DNA of 6,077 nucleotides, taken from Ruminobacter sp964520475 (lineage in GTDB: Bacteria > Pseudomonadota > Gammaproteobacteria > Enterobacterales > Succinivibrionaceae). The notes under the pieces were generated by a model. It was not told the DNA's origin, did no database searches, and saw only the letters and a program-made list of their open reading frames with translations. How positions within the stretch are numbered: the stretch's first letter is position 1; every line of letters begins with the position of its first letter. The stretch is taken from contig CAZFNS010000034.1 of the NCBI GenBank assembly GCA_964520475.1, positions 1-6,077 of the forward strand, written 5' to 3'. The translations under genes were made by a program, and so were the position numbers. This document shows positions 1-6,056 of this stretch, piece by piece.

Positions 1-21
1 GATAATTACCATTTATCATTA
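1..21. repeat. Left terminal inverted repeat, 21 bases
   Basis: Bases 1-21 are the exact reverse complement of 6057-6077, and identity stops at base 22. Only four of the 21 bases are G or C, in sharp contrast to the G+C-rich genes. The outer 17 bases are an imperfect palindrome of the form GATAA-N7-TTATC. The repeat lies exactly on the window edge, so it could be the end of a real element or the point where an assembly broke on a repeated sequence. No target-site duplication can be judged because no flanking DNA is present. Confidence 0.9.
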
Positions 22-47
22 TACAGGCATAATTTTGATACTGATAA
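18..47 (-). promoter_or_regulatory. Possible promoter pointing out of the left end
   Basis: On the minus strand a perfect TATAAT (18-23) lies 18 bases from TTATCA (42-47), which matches the -35 consensus TTGACA at four of six positions. Transcription would start inside the terminal repeat and leave the window leftwards. The region is A+T-rich, which makes chance matches easier. This is a weak call based on sequence appearance only. Confidence 0.25.
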
Positions 48-67
48 GCGGCGGACCGGAACGTCCC

Positions 68-169
68 CGGGATCGGCCCGGGCCGCGGCGGATCAATCCC
101 TCGGGATCGGCCCGGGCCGCGGCGGATCCGTCCCGCGGGATCAGTCCAGGCTGTGGCGGATCTGTCCCG
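68..169. repeat. 34-base tandem repeat, three units, overlapping the 3' end of the last gene
   Basis: The units are 68-101, 102-135 and 136-169, with an exact 34-base period. The first 27 bases of units 1 and 2 are identical. Unit 3 differs from unit 2 at six positions, all transitions, with unit 2 the more G+C-rich at each. Unit 3 encodes the C-terminus and stop codon of the gene ending at 141. Units 1 and 2 are non-coding. Each of these carries a 12-base palindrome, CGGCCCGGGCCG (74-85 and 108-119), and a 10-base palindrome, TCCCGCGGGA (131-140), directly follows the stop codon. These could fold in the transcript's 3' end, but no T-tract follows, so a classical intrinsic terminator is not supported. 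A further decayed copy may exist near 48-67. Confidence 0.85.
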
Positions 170-914
170 CGAGGGCGGCGTAGAACCGGTCGTGGAACCG
201 TCCGGGCTTGTCGCTTTTCATGCCCCCCGAAAGGATGTGGGTCTCGACGACGAGATCGGCCGCGCCGCCCGCGAAACTCTCCGCGAAGCGCCGGCACCGC
301 CGCCCGGCCGCCGATTCCGGCGGGTACGCCTCGGGCGGGCAGGTCAGGAACACGATTTCGGCCTCCGGAAATTTCTCCCTGAGGAACGACAGGATCCGCT
401 CGAAGTTCCGCGCCGACCGCTCGGGTTCCAGCCATCCCCCGGGTATCAGTCTGTCCCGGCCGGGTTTGGGCGTCCCCAGGAGGAAGGGCGTGTCCCGGAA
501 GCGCGGGTCGTCCAGAAAAACCTCCCGGGCGGTCACGTCCGTGAGGTTGTCCGCTATAATCAGCCCCGCGTCCTTTTTGGCCGCGAGGTCCCAGAAACCC
601 GTCTGGGTCTGCTTTTTCACTCCGGGAGCGGGATCCCAGAGGCCCAGGAAATTTCTTTTCTGCCTGAGAAAAGCCCTGACCCGGGCCGGCTCGAGATCCG
701 CGAGGCGCCTCACGTCTTCGAGTTCCGCGGGCAGATCGTTTCCCTCGATGAAGTCGCGGATGAACATGTCGCTGCGGTTGCCGGCCACGGAACACGCCGG
801 CGGCGCGGCGCCGTAGACGTCCCGCAGGGCCTGCGCGGTCAGCCGGGACAGCCCGGAGCCGAAAGTCATTATTTTACGATCGAAAACGTCGAATCTGATT
901 TTTATCTGTTTCAT
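141..914 (-). CDS. Third tandem paralogue of SGNH-like/DUF6270-like protein, divergent
   Basis: This encodes 257 residues with no signal peptide or obvious membrane segment, so the product is probably cytoplasmic. It aligns along its full length with the two upstream genes. Shared landmarks are TFGSGLSR (17-24), GNRSDMFIRDF (45-55), LRQKRNFLGL (83-92), IIADN (119-123) and ETH (224-226), and it ends with a FYAALAGQI block. Where both paralogues have GSC, this copy has GSG (Gly21). It also has AGNRSD instead of FNNRSD, PPEAY instead of PYETY, and RFHDRF where the others have QHFN. By analogy with SGNH hydrolases, Ser20 in the first motif could be a nucleophile, but the activity is unknown. The start is supported by GGAG nine bases upstream (924-927). 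The gene lies 40 bases after its neighbour. Its last six codons and stop form one unit of a tandem repeat. The frame is intact, so it is called a gene and not a pseudogene. Confidence 0.87.
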   Translation of the reverse strand: MKQIKIRFDVFDRKIMTFGSGLSRLTAQALRDVYGAAPPACSVAGNRSDMFIRDFIEGNDLPAELEDVRRLADLEPARVRAFLRQKRNFLGLWDPAPGVKKQTQTGFWDLAAKKDAGLIIADNLTDVTAREVFLDDPRFRDTPFLLGTPKPGRDRLIPGGWLEPERSARNFERILSFLREKFPEAEIVFLTCPPEAYPPESAAGRRCRRFAESFAGGAADLVVETHILSGGMKSDKPGRFHDRFYAALAGQIRHSLD

Positions 915-928
915 ATGCCGTTTCTCCG

Positions 929-947
929 CGCGGCGGAACGCGCCGCG
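929..947 (-). other. Intergenic hairpin before the third paralogue
   Basis: CGCGGCG (929-935) and CGCCGCG (941-947) form a perfect 7-base-pair stem with a 5-base loop. It sits in the 40-base spacer, immediately upstream of the GGAG ribosome binding site of the gene starting at 914. It could tune translation or RNA stability within the operon. In DNA this G+C-rich such stems can also arise by chance. Confidence 0.4.
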
Positions 948-954
948 GCCGCTC

Positions 955-1734
955 TCAGGCGAGGCACTGGTAAATGTGCCCCGCCAGGGCGGCGTAAAAC
1001 CTCGGGTTGAAATGCTGCCTGACCTTCCAATGCATTTGGCGGGTCAGCGCGTGGGCCTCGACGACGAGATCCGCCGCGCCGCAGGAAAATATCCCGTCGA
1101 ACCGCCGGAACCGCTCCGCGACCTCGGGCCTCTCCCCGTACGTTTCGTACGGAAAGCACAGGAAGACGACCCGCGCCTCCGGGAAGCTCTCGCGGAGGAA
1201 CGCGACGATCCGGTTCAGATTTTCGGCGGATTCCTCCACGCCGAGGTAATCGCCGACGATCAGCCTGTCCTGGCCCGTCTTCCTTTTGTTCAGGAAAAAA
1301 CGGACGCCGCGCAGGTCCGGCTCGTCCACGAACACGTCCTTCGCCGTCATGTCCGCGTAGTTGTCGGCGATGACGAGGCCGACGTCCCGGCTTTCCAGGC
1401 ACTGCCACAGGGTCCGGTGCCGCTGCGTCCCCGGGACGGGATAAGCGTCGAAGAGGCCCAGATATTGTCTTTTCTGCCGGCAAAAAACGTTTTTCTGCAC
1501 CTCGTCGAGACCGACCGCCGCGTCGACGCGCGCGAGCTCGAGGGGCAGGTCGCCGTCGCCGCCGCCTTCGAGGAAGTTGCGGATGAACATGTCGCTCCGG
1601 TTGTTGAAGACCACGCACGAGGTCTCGGCGCCGTAGATTTCGCTCAGATTGTCCGCGGCGCGTTGGGACAGGCAGGAGCCGAACGTCAGGATCTTCCGCC
1701 GGAAAGGCTCGACTTTGATTTGCAGCCGTCTCAT
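955..1734 (-). CDS. Second tandem paralogue of SGNH-like/DUF6270-like protein
   Basis: This encodes 259 residues with no signal peptide. Its landmarks are LTFGSCLSQ (16-24), FNNRSDMFIRNFLEG (43-57), CRQKRQYLGL (85-94), VIADNYADMT (121-130), DRLIVGDYL (156-164), FPYETY (194-199) and EAH (226-228), followed by QHFN (240-243) and FYAALAG. A GSC motif near the N-terminus followed by conserved Asn, Asp and late His residues fits SGNH-like folds and the DUF6270 type of protein (family assignment from memory). Reaction and substrate are unknown; sugar esterase or acyltransferase activity on the capsule is only a guess. It is closer to the preceding paralogue than to the following one: both share FNNRSD and SAENL-x-RIVAFLR. 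A three-residue insertion (GDG, about 59-61) lengthens one loop. The longer open frame upstream has no homology, so ATG at 1734 was chosen because the protein then aligns end to end with its paralogues. It lies 47 bases after the previous gene. Confidence 0.92.
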   Translation of the reverse strand: MRRLQIKVEPFRRKILTFGSCLSQRAADNLSEIYGAETSCVVFNNRSDMFIRNFLEGGGDGDLPLELARVDAAVGLDEVQKNVFCRQKRQYLGLFDAYPVPGTQRHRTLWQCLESRDVGLVIADNYADMTAKDVFVDEPDLRGVRFFLNKRKTGQDRLIVGDYLGVEESAENLNRIVAFLRESFPEARVVFLCFPYETYGERPEVAERFRRFDGIFSCGAADLVVEAHALTRQMHWKVRQHFNPRFYAALAGHIYQCLA

Positions 1735-1745
1735 ACGCGCATATG

Positions 1746-1756
1746 CCCCTATCCCC
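1746..1756 (-). promoter_or_regulatory. Weak ribosome binding site of the second paralogue
   Basis: The minus strand carries GGGGATAGGGG here, ending 11 bases before the ATG at 1734. No canonical GGAGG is present, unlike the two preceding genes. A second ATG just upstream, at 1744-1742, is in another frame and meets TGA after two further codons, overlapping the true start. Translation of this gene may therefore be weaker, or coupled to this two-triplet mini-frame. Confidence 0.4.
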
Positions 1757-1759
1757 GCC

Positions 1760-1774
1760 GCGGGCGCTTCCCGC
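1760..1774 (-). other. Short intergenic hairpin before the second paralogue
   Basis: GCGGG (1760-1764) and CCCGC (1770-1774) form a 5-base-pair stem with a 5-base loop in the 47-base spacer. The position resembles the hairpin before the third paralogue. The stem is short and could be chance. Confidence 0.25.
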
Positions 1775-1781
1775 CGGCCTC

Positions 1782-2546
1782 TCAGATCACGGCCCGGTAA
1801 ATCTGCCCCGCGACGGCGGCGTAGAAGGCGCAGTTGAAATGCTGCTTGGACGCCGTTTTCATTTTGTCGGACAGAATGTGGGTCTCCACGGTCAGACACG
1901 CCGGATCGCAGGTGAAGATCTCGTTGAAACGCCGGAACCTCTCCTCGAGATGGGGTTTGACCGCGTACGTCTCGTACGGAAAATGCAGGAACACGATTTT
2001 CGCCCGCGGGAAGCCGTCGCGGAGGAACGCGACGATCCTGCCCAGGTTCTCCGCCGACTTTTCCACGTCCAGGTAGTCCCCGAGCAGCAGCTTTTCCTGC
2101 CCGGTTCTCTTGGAGGGCAGGAAAAAGCGGATGTCCCGGCATCCCGGGACGTCGAGGCAGGCGTCCCGCGCCGTCATGTCCATGTAGTTGTCGGCGATAA
2201 TCAGCCCGATGTTCTGCCGTTCCAGGCAGGTCCAGAGGGTCACGTTCTTCTGCTTTTCCGCGATGGGGTTGTAGAGCCCCAGCCAGTTTCTCTTCTGTCT
2301 GAGAAAGAACATTTCCTGATCCCGCTCCAGCGGAACCGCCGCTTTCACCTGTCCGAGCTCGAGGGGGAGATCGCTGCCCTCGAGGAAGTAGCGGATGAAC
2401 AGATCGCTGCGGTTGTTGAACACGCTGCACACGGGCCGGGCCCCGCAGATGTGGCTCAGGGCGACCGCGGTGAAGCGCGACAGGCACGAGCCGAAGGTCA
2501 GGACGTTCTGCCCGAGCTCCGCGATTTTAATCATTTCCCGTTTCAT
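1782..2546 (-). CDS. First tandem paralogue of SGNH-like/DUF6270-like protein
   Basis: This encodes 254 residues with no signal peptide or membrane segment. Its landmarks are LTFGSCLSRF (16-25, with Ser20 and Cys21), FNNRSDLFIRYFLEG (43-57), LRQKRNWLGL (82-91), IIADNYMDMT (116-125), LLLGDYL (153-159), FPYETY (189-194) and ETH (221-223), followed by QHFN (235-238) and FYAAVAGQI. GSCLSR at the start, with following Asn/Arg/Ser/Asp and a late His, recalls SGNH-like proteins of the DUF6270 kind found in polysaccharide loci. That assignment is from memory of motifs and the activity is unknown. Its ATG overlaps the stop of the glycosyltransferase gene as ATGA, and GGAGG (2555-2559) stands eight bases upstream. 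It is thus probably translationally coupled to the glycosyltransferase and works in the same pathway. Longer in-frame extension upstream overlaps that gene and has no homology, so it was not used. Confidence 0.92.
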   Translation of the reverse strand: MKREMIKIAELGQNVLTFGSCLSRFTAVALSHICGARPVCSVFNNRSDLFIRYFLEGSDLPLELGQVKAAVPLERDQEMFFLRQKRNWLGLYNPIAEKQKNVTLWTCLERQNIGLIIADNYMDMTARDACLDVPGCRDIRFFLPSKRTGQEKLLLGDYLDVEKSAENLGRIVAFLRDGFPRAKIVFLHFPYETYAVKPHLEERFRRFNEIFTCDPACLTVETHILSDKMKTASKQHFNCAFYAAVAGQIYRAVI

Positions 2547-5500
2547 GCGTCCGTCCTCCGCGGATCCGCGCCGTCCCGTTCGGCGGCGATTTGCCCGATG
2601 ACGTCGAAGATCGTGCCGGGGGAATCGGTTTCCCGGCAGTAGTAGCGCGACAGTTTGAGGTAAGCCGCGCAGAACAGTTCCGCGACGCTCCGGCGCCTGG
2701 TGCGGCGGGACACCCGGATCCGGTCCTCCGTCACACCCCAGCCCGAGTACCACGGTACCCCGTAGCAGGTGACCTTCCGGCCGGCGAGGAGAGCCTCGAA
2801 GCCCATCCCGGAGGAGCAGACGAACACCTCGTCGACCTTCGACAGGAGCCAGATCGGATTTATGTCCCAGTCGAGGACGAAGACGTTTTCCTCCCCCTTG
2901 GCGAACGCGAGCCGCTCGTTGTTGAAATACGAGCCCTTCCCGCCCAGGATCGCGTCGGGGTGCTGCTTGACGACGATGTCCCAGTCCCGGTAGCCGTTGA
3001 CGGCGTCGGTGAGCATGTCTTCGAAGGACTTTTCGCCGCCCAGGCCCTTCACCACGCTCATGTCGCCGTACCTCTGGTCGACGAGCAGCAGCTTTTTCCT
3101 CCCTTCGCGGCCGATCCGGTAGTCGCGCAGGGGGGCGGAATTGTATTTGGAGATCCGGTTTTCCAGGATCAGCCTGATGGCCCGGCCGGCCGTCTCGGCT
3201 TCCTCCGCGGTCATCTCCCAGTCGCCGTTCAGGATCTTCTCGAGCCGCGTGGGTTTCTCGGCCTCGTAATACGGGGCGAGATCGTCGACGATCACGGAGA
3301 GCGCCGGGGTTCCGGACAGGCCGATGCCGGACGACCGGATGAAGCCGTCCTCCAGATACACGACCTTGCGCCCGAATTTGCGGGCGAGCTGCCGGTTGTA
3401 GACCTTTATGTCCTTTTCGAAGCTGCCCCACTGGAAATAAAGCTGCGCCGCGCCGCATTCCCATTCCTGCGTCTTCGTCAGGTCGAGGAGGGTGTTTAAG
3501 TTGAGGATCCGGGGCAGATATTTCTGCGGGCCGGCGAGCACCGCCGGGGACGAGGGAATCCGCGCCACGTCGATCCTTTCCCCGGCGAAGAAGCGCTCCG
3601 GATCGCCGGGGAGGGGCTCGGGAAGCTCCGCCGCCAGCCTTTCGAGCTCGCCGCGGATCCTCTCCGCCGCGCGCCCGTCGAATTCGCCCGTGCCGAACTC
3701 CCGCGCCATGCGCCGGTATTCCTCCCGGGCCGCCGCGTCGGGGGCGTAAGGCTCGGCGGCGAATCCGGCGAGCGCGGCGCGGAGTTCGTCCGCGTTCCGC
3801 GCCACGGGGATCAGGGCGTCCCGCCAGATGGACGCGATCCCGTCGATGTAGCGCACCGACAGGGCGTGCCTCTTCATGAGCACGGCCTCGAACAGCATGG
3901 TGCTGTTGAACGATATCACCGCGGCGGAGTGCCAGACGGACTCGGCGGGATCCGTGACGTACAGCGGGGCGTAGTCGATCACGCAGCGCCCGTCCGAGGC
4001 CTCGATGAGCTCCCGGACCGTCCCGTTGATCACGTTGTAGGTCGAGGGCGGCATCCGGAAAATCGCCTGGCAGGAGTTTTCGGCGCAGAATTTCACGATG
4101 TCGGCCATGACCTCGTTCTGGGACTTGCGGGCGGCCTTCATGTCGATTTGCGAATCAAGGTTCTGCAGGGCGAACAGAAAGATCGGCAGTTCCGGATCCA
4201 GACCGTAGAAATCGCAGAATTTCTGCCGGGACAGGACGTTGCGGTAGAACGCGGCCTCGTCGAGCTTGGGCGAGCCGACGATTTTGATCCGGTCCGCGGG
4301 GTAGCCCCGCTCCGCGAACACGCCCCGCTGCGTGTCGCCCCAGGCGAGGATCTCGTCGCAGACGGGCGCCGAAGCCATCGTCTCGAAATGGCGGTAGTAC
4401 AGCTCCCGGTTCAGAAACACGGACTCGTGCGGGATCAGCACCGTGTAGACGCCGAGATCGCGGCACACCTCGGCGATGGGCCGCGAGACCGGGGCCCAGT
4501 CGAAGGTCAGGATCGCGGCCCGCACCCGGTCCTTGAGCCGGACCAGCCGGCTCCTTATGTATCTTTTATAGGCGACGGGAGACCGGCGGGCGTACGCCAG
4601 CACTTTCTTGCGGTCGTCCGTGTCCATGTCGCCGGCCAGGTTGAGGGGCGCGAGCTCGTATTTGTCCGAGCGCAGGTACCCGATCAGGCGCCCGGTGTGG
4701 TTGAAGATCCACGGGACGTACAGGAACACCGGCTTTTCGCCGAGCAGGGCCCGGTCGAGCTCGTAGGAGTTGCGCAGGCAGAGAAAATCGGGAATCTCGT
4801 CGCTTTCCTCCCCGGCCGGTTTTCCCGGGGCGGAGCCTTTGCCGGCCTCCCCGGATTTTTTTTTCGCGGCGGCGGGAGGCGCCTTGGCTGGTTCGCCGTC
4901 CGCGCCGGCCTCGCCGCCCGCGCCGGGCCCGTCCCCGCCGCCGGGGCCGTCCCCGTTTCCGGACGGCGGGTTCTCCCCGGCGGGCCGCAGCCGGGCGATC
5001 ATCCCCGAAATGAACTCTTCCGCGCCGACCCGGTTGAAGTTCTCGTCGTAATAAACGGGGTAAACCAGGTACGCGAGCGCGAAGAGCTCGTCGAGGGTCA
5101 GCTTTTCGGTCCGCCTCGGGCAGGCCGGCAGGTCGCGGGTGAGACCCCAGCCCGCGTAGAACGGCATCCCGGTCACGTGCACCTCCTTGCCCCGGACGAG
5201 GGCCTCGAGGCCGAGGAGGGAGGAGATGGTGTAGACCTTGTCCACGCCCGCGAGCAGGTCGTTTATGCCCGCGTTCCGGTCGATCACGAGATCGGCGATC
5301 GCGGCGATCTTCTCCGCGCGGACCTTCTTGCTGGCCTCGTCGGGATGCAGTTTGAACACGATCTCGGCGTCCGGGTTCCGCGCCTTCGCGTATTGGACGA
5401 GCCCGACGTTCGTGGTGATCTCCGACATGCTGTAGCGGATCGAGGCATCGCCCTCGCACTGGCCGATGACCAGCACCCGGGGCCTCTTCTTGGGGGGATA

Positions 5501-6007
5501 GACGAATTTCTCCGCCGGGAGATTGTATTTGGTGACGTCGGAGCGGGCGAACTCCTCCCGCAGCCGCCGCGCCCGCTCCAGAAGCTCCGGGGTGACGACG
5601 GTCCGGTGGTTCTGGGCCAGCCTTTCGAACCGGGAGGGCGCGAGGGCGTTGTAGTAAAGGCCCTCGTCGTCGAAGCACAGGGAGAGCGGCAGGTTGTGGT
5701 CGATGCCCAGGCCGAAGCTCCGGACGAACCCGTCCTCGACCCGGGTGACCTTGGCGCCGGTCGCCGCCAGGAACTCCGCGGTGCCGGGACTTTCCTTGTA
5801 GCCCCAGACGACGAGCTCCGCCTCTTTCGCCTTCAGGGCGCGATTCACGTAGCGGGTCGCGTCTTCTTTGAGCGGGATGACCACCGTCCGGCAGTCCCGG
5901 TAAATCGCGTAAAAAAGCTCCCTCTTCCAGGGAGCGATATTCATCAGGAACACCGTCCGGCGGGGGCGTCTCGCCGGGATCAGTTTCCCGAGCAGTGTCT
6001 TGAACAT
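2543..6007 (-). CDS. Three-module capsule glycosyltransferase, KpsC-like halves in swapped order
   Basis: This encodes 1154 residues, against roughly 675 for classical KpsC, which adds beta-Kdo in alternating 2,4 and 2,7 linkages to the lipid anchor of exported capsules at the inner membrane. Module 1 (about 15-338) has VEDGFVRSFGLG (90-101), GQCEGDASI (182-190), KLHPDE (219-224) and MPFYAGWGLTRD (281-292), followed by CPRRTEKLTLDEL. These match the C-terminal (2,7) half of KpsC. Residues 343-405 are a Gly/Pro/Ala/Lys/Glu-rich linker. The middle module (about 407-750) looks like a GT-B transferase: IPHESV (525-530), DEILAWGD (551-558), IVGSPKLD (576-583) and SFNSTMLFEAVL (699-710). Module 3 (about 828-1140) has LEDGFIRSSGIG (885-896), VDQRYGDMSV (976-985), KQHPDA (1014-1019) and GVPWYSGWGVTED (1083-1095), matching the N-terminal (2,4) half. 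The donor sugar of the middle module is unknown. There is no signal peptide. The start is fixed by GGAGG eight bases upstream. Kdo specificity is inferred from the family. Confidence 0.93.
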   Translation of the reverse strand: MFKTLLGKLIPARRPRRTVFLMNIAPWKRELFYAIYRDCRTVVIPLKEDATRYVNRALKAKEAELVVWGYKESPGTAEFLAATGAKVTRVEDGFVRSFGLGIDHNLPLSLCFDDEGLYYNALAPSRFERLAQNHRTVVTPELLERARRLREEFARSDVTKYNLPAEKFVYPPKKRPRVLVIGQCEGDASIRYSMSEITTNVGLVQYAKARNPDAEIVFKLHPDEASKKVRAEKIAAIADLVIDRNAGINDLLAGVDKVYTISSLLGLEALVRGKEVHVTGMPFYAGWGLTRDLPACPRRTEKLTLDELFALAYLVYPVYYDENFNRVGAEEFISGMIARLRPAGENPPSGNGDGPGGGDGPGAGGEAGADGEPAKAPPAAAKKKSGEAGKGSAPGKPAGEESDEIPDFLCLRNSYELDRALLGEKPVFLYVPWIFNHTGRLIGYLRSDKYELAPLNLAGDMDTDDRKKVLAYARRSPVAYKRYIRSRLVRLKDRVRAAILTFDWAPVSRPIAEVCRDLGVYTVLIPHESVFLNRELYYRHFETMASAPVCDEILAWGDTQRGVFAERGYPADRIKIVGSPKLDEAAFYRNVLSRQKFCDFYGLDPELPIFLFALQNLDSQIDMKAARKSQNEVMADIVKFCAENSCQAIFRMPPSTYNVINGTVRELIEASDGRCVIDYAPLYVTDPAESVWHSAAVISFNSTMLFEAVLMKRHALSVRYIDGIASIWRDALIPVARNADELRAALAGFAAEPYAPDAAAREEYRRMAREFGTGEFDGRAAERIRGELERLAAELPEPLPGDPERFFAGERIDVARIPSSPAVLAGPQKYLPRILNLNTLLDLTKTQEWECGAAQLYFQWGSFEKDIKVYNRQLARKFGRKVVYLEDGFIRSSGIGLSGTPALSVIVDDLAPYYEAEKPTRLEKILNGDWEMTAEEAETAGRAIRLILENRISKYNSAPLRDYRIGREGRKKLLLVDQRYGDMSVVKGLGGEKSFEDMLTDAVNGYRDWDIVVKQHPDAILGGKGSYFNNERLAFAKGEENVFVLDWDINPIWLLSKVDEVFVCSSGMGFEALLAGRKVTCYGVPWYSGWGVTEDRIRVSRRTRRRSVAELFCAAYLKLSRYYCRETDSPGTIFDVIGQIAAERDGADPRRTDA
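4793..4981 (-). other. Low-complexity linker between modules 1 and 2
   Basis: Residues 343-405 of the glycosyltransferase are almost entirely Gly, Pro, Ala, Lys, Glu, Ser and Asp, with short repeats such as GDGPGGGDGPG. Such a stretch is expected to be disordered and marks the junction between the first KpsC-like module and the middle transferase. It is the least constrained part of the gene and a plausible fusion point. Confidence 0.8.
4856..4864 (-). repeat. A9 homopolymer inside the glycosyltransferase gene
   Basis: The coding strand has nine consecutive A bases encoding Lys382-Lys384 within the linker. It is a conspicuous A run in an otherwise G+C-rich gene. Loss or gain of one base, in DNA replication or by RNA polymerase slippage, would release module 1 alone. 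One extra A would read on to a stop at 4566-4568. In the sequence given, the frame is open. Confidence 0.75.
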
Positions 6008-6015
6008 TACGGCAT

Positions 6016-6020
6016 CCTCC
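6016..6020 (-). promoter_or_regulatory. Ribosome binding site fixing the glycosyltransferase start
   Basis: A perfect GGAGG on the minus strand ends eight bases before the ATG at 6007. It selects this start over the out-of-frame ATG inside GGATGCCG just upstream and over the in-frame Met22. Confidence 0.8.
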
Positions 6021-6026
6021 GTGCCC

Positions 6027-6041
6027 GGGCTCCGGGAGCCC
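6027..6041 (-). other. Leader hairpin before the operon
   Basis: GGGCTC (6027-6032) and GAGCCC (6036-6041) form a perfect 6-base-pair stem with a 3-base loop, six bases upstream of the GGAGG. No T-tract follows on either strand, so it is not a classical terminator. It could stabilise the mRNA 5' end or affect ribosome access. Confidence 0.4.
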
Positions 6042-6056
6042 CAAACGGGCGGAAAG

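Noticed and set aside
1..21. Terminal repeat as a Fur box, because of its GATAAT/TTATC character
   Set aside because: The half-sites are spaced differently from the 19-base consensus (17 bases overall here) and the interior does not match. Simple A+T richness explains the likeness.
74..140. Intrinsic terminator after the last gene
   Set aside because: Strong G+C palindromes are present, but no run of T follows any of them on the transcribed strand.
68..169. Tandem repeat as a CRISPR array
   Set aside because: The period is 34 bases with the 27-base core separated by only seven bases, leaving no room for spacers. One unit is part of a gene.
153..3499. A chain of long open frames on the plus strand opposite the genes (153-1010, 976-1800, 1743-2642, 2591-3499)
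   Set aside because: They are antisense to well-conserved minus-strand proteins and lack credible start signals. They resemble one another only because the three genes they oppose are paralogues.
4566..6044. Long alternative minus-strand frame overlapping the first half of the glycosyltransferase
   Set aside because: Its translation is Arg/Pro/Gly-rich without family motifs, typical of an out-of-frame reading of G+C-rich DNA. Its ATG lies inside the leader ahead of the strong GGAGG.
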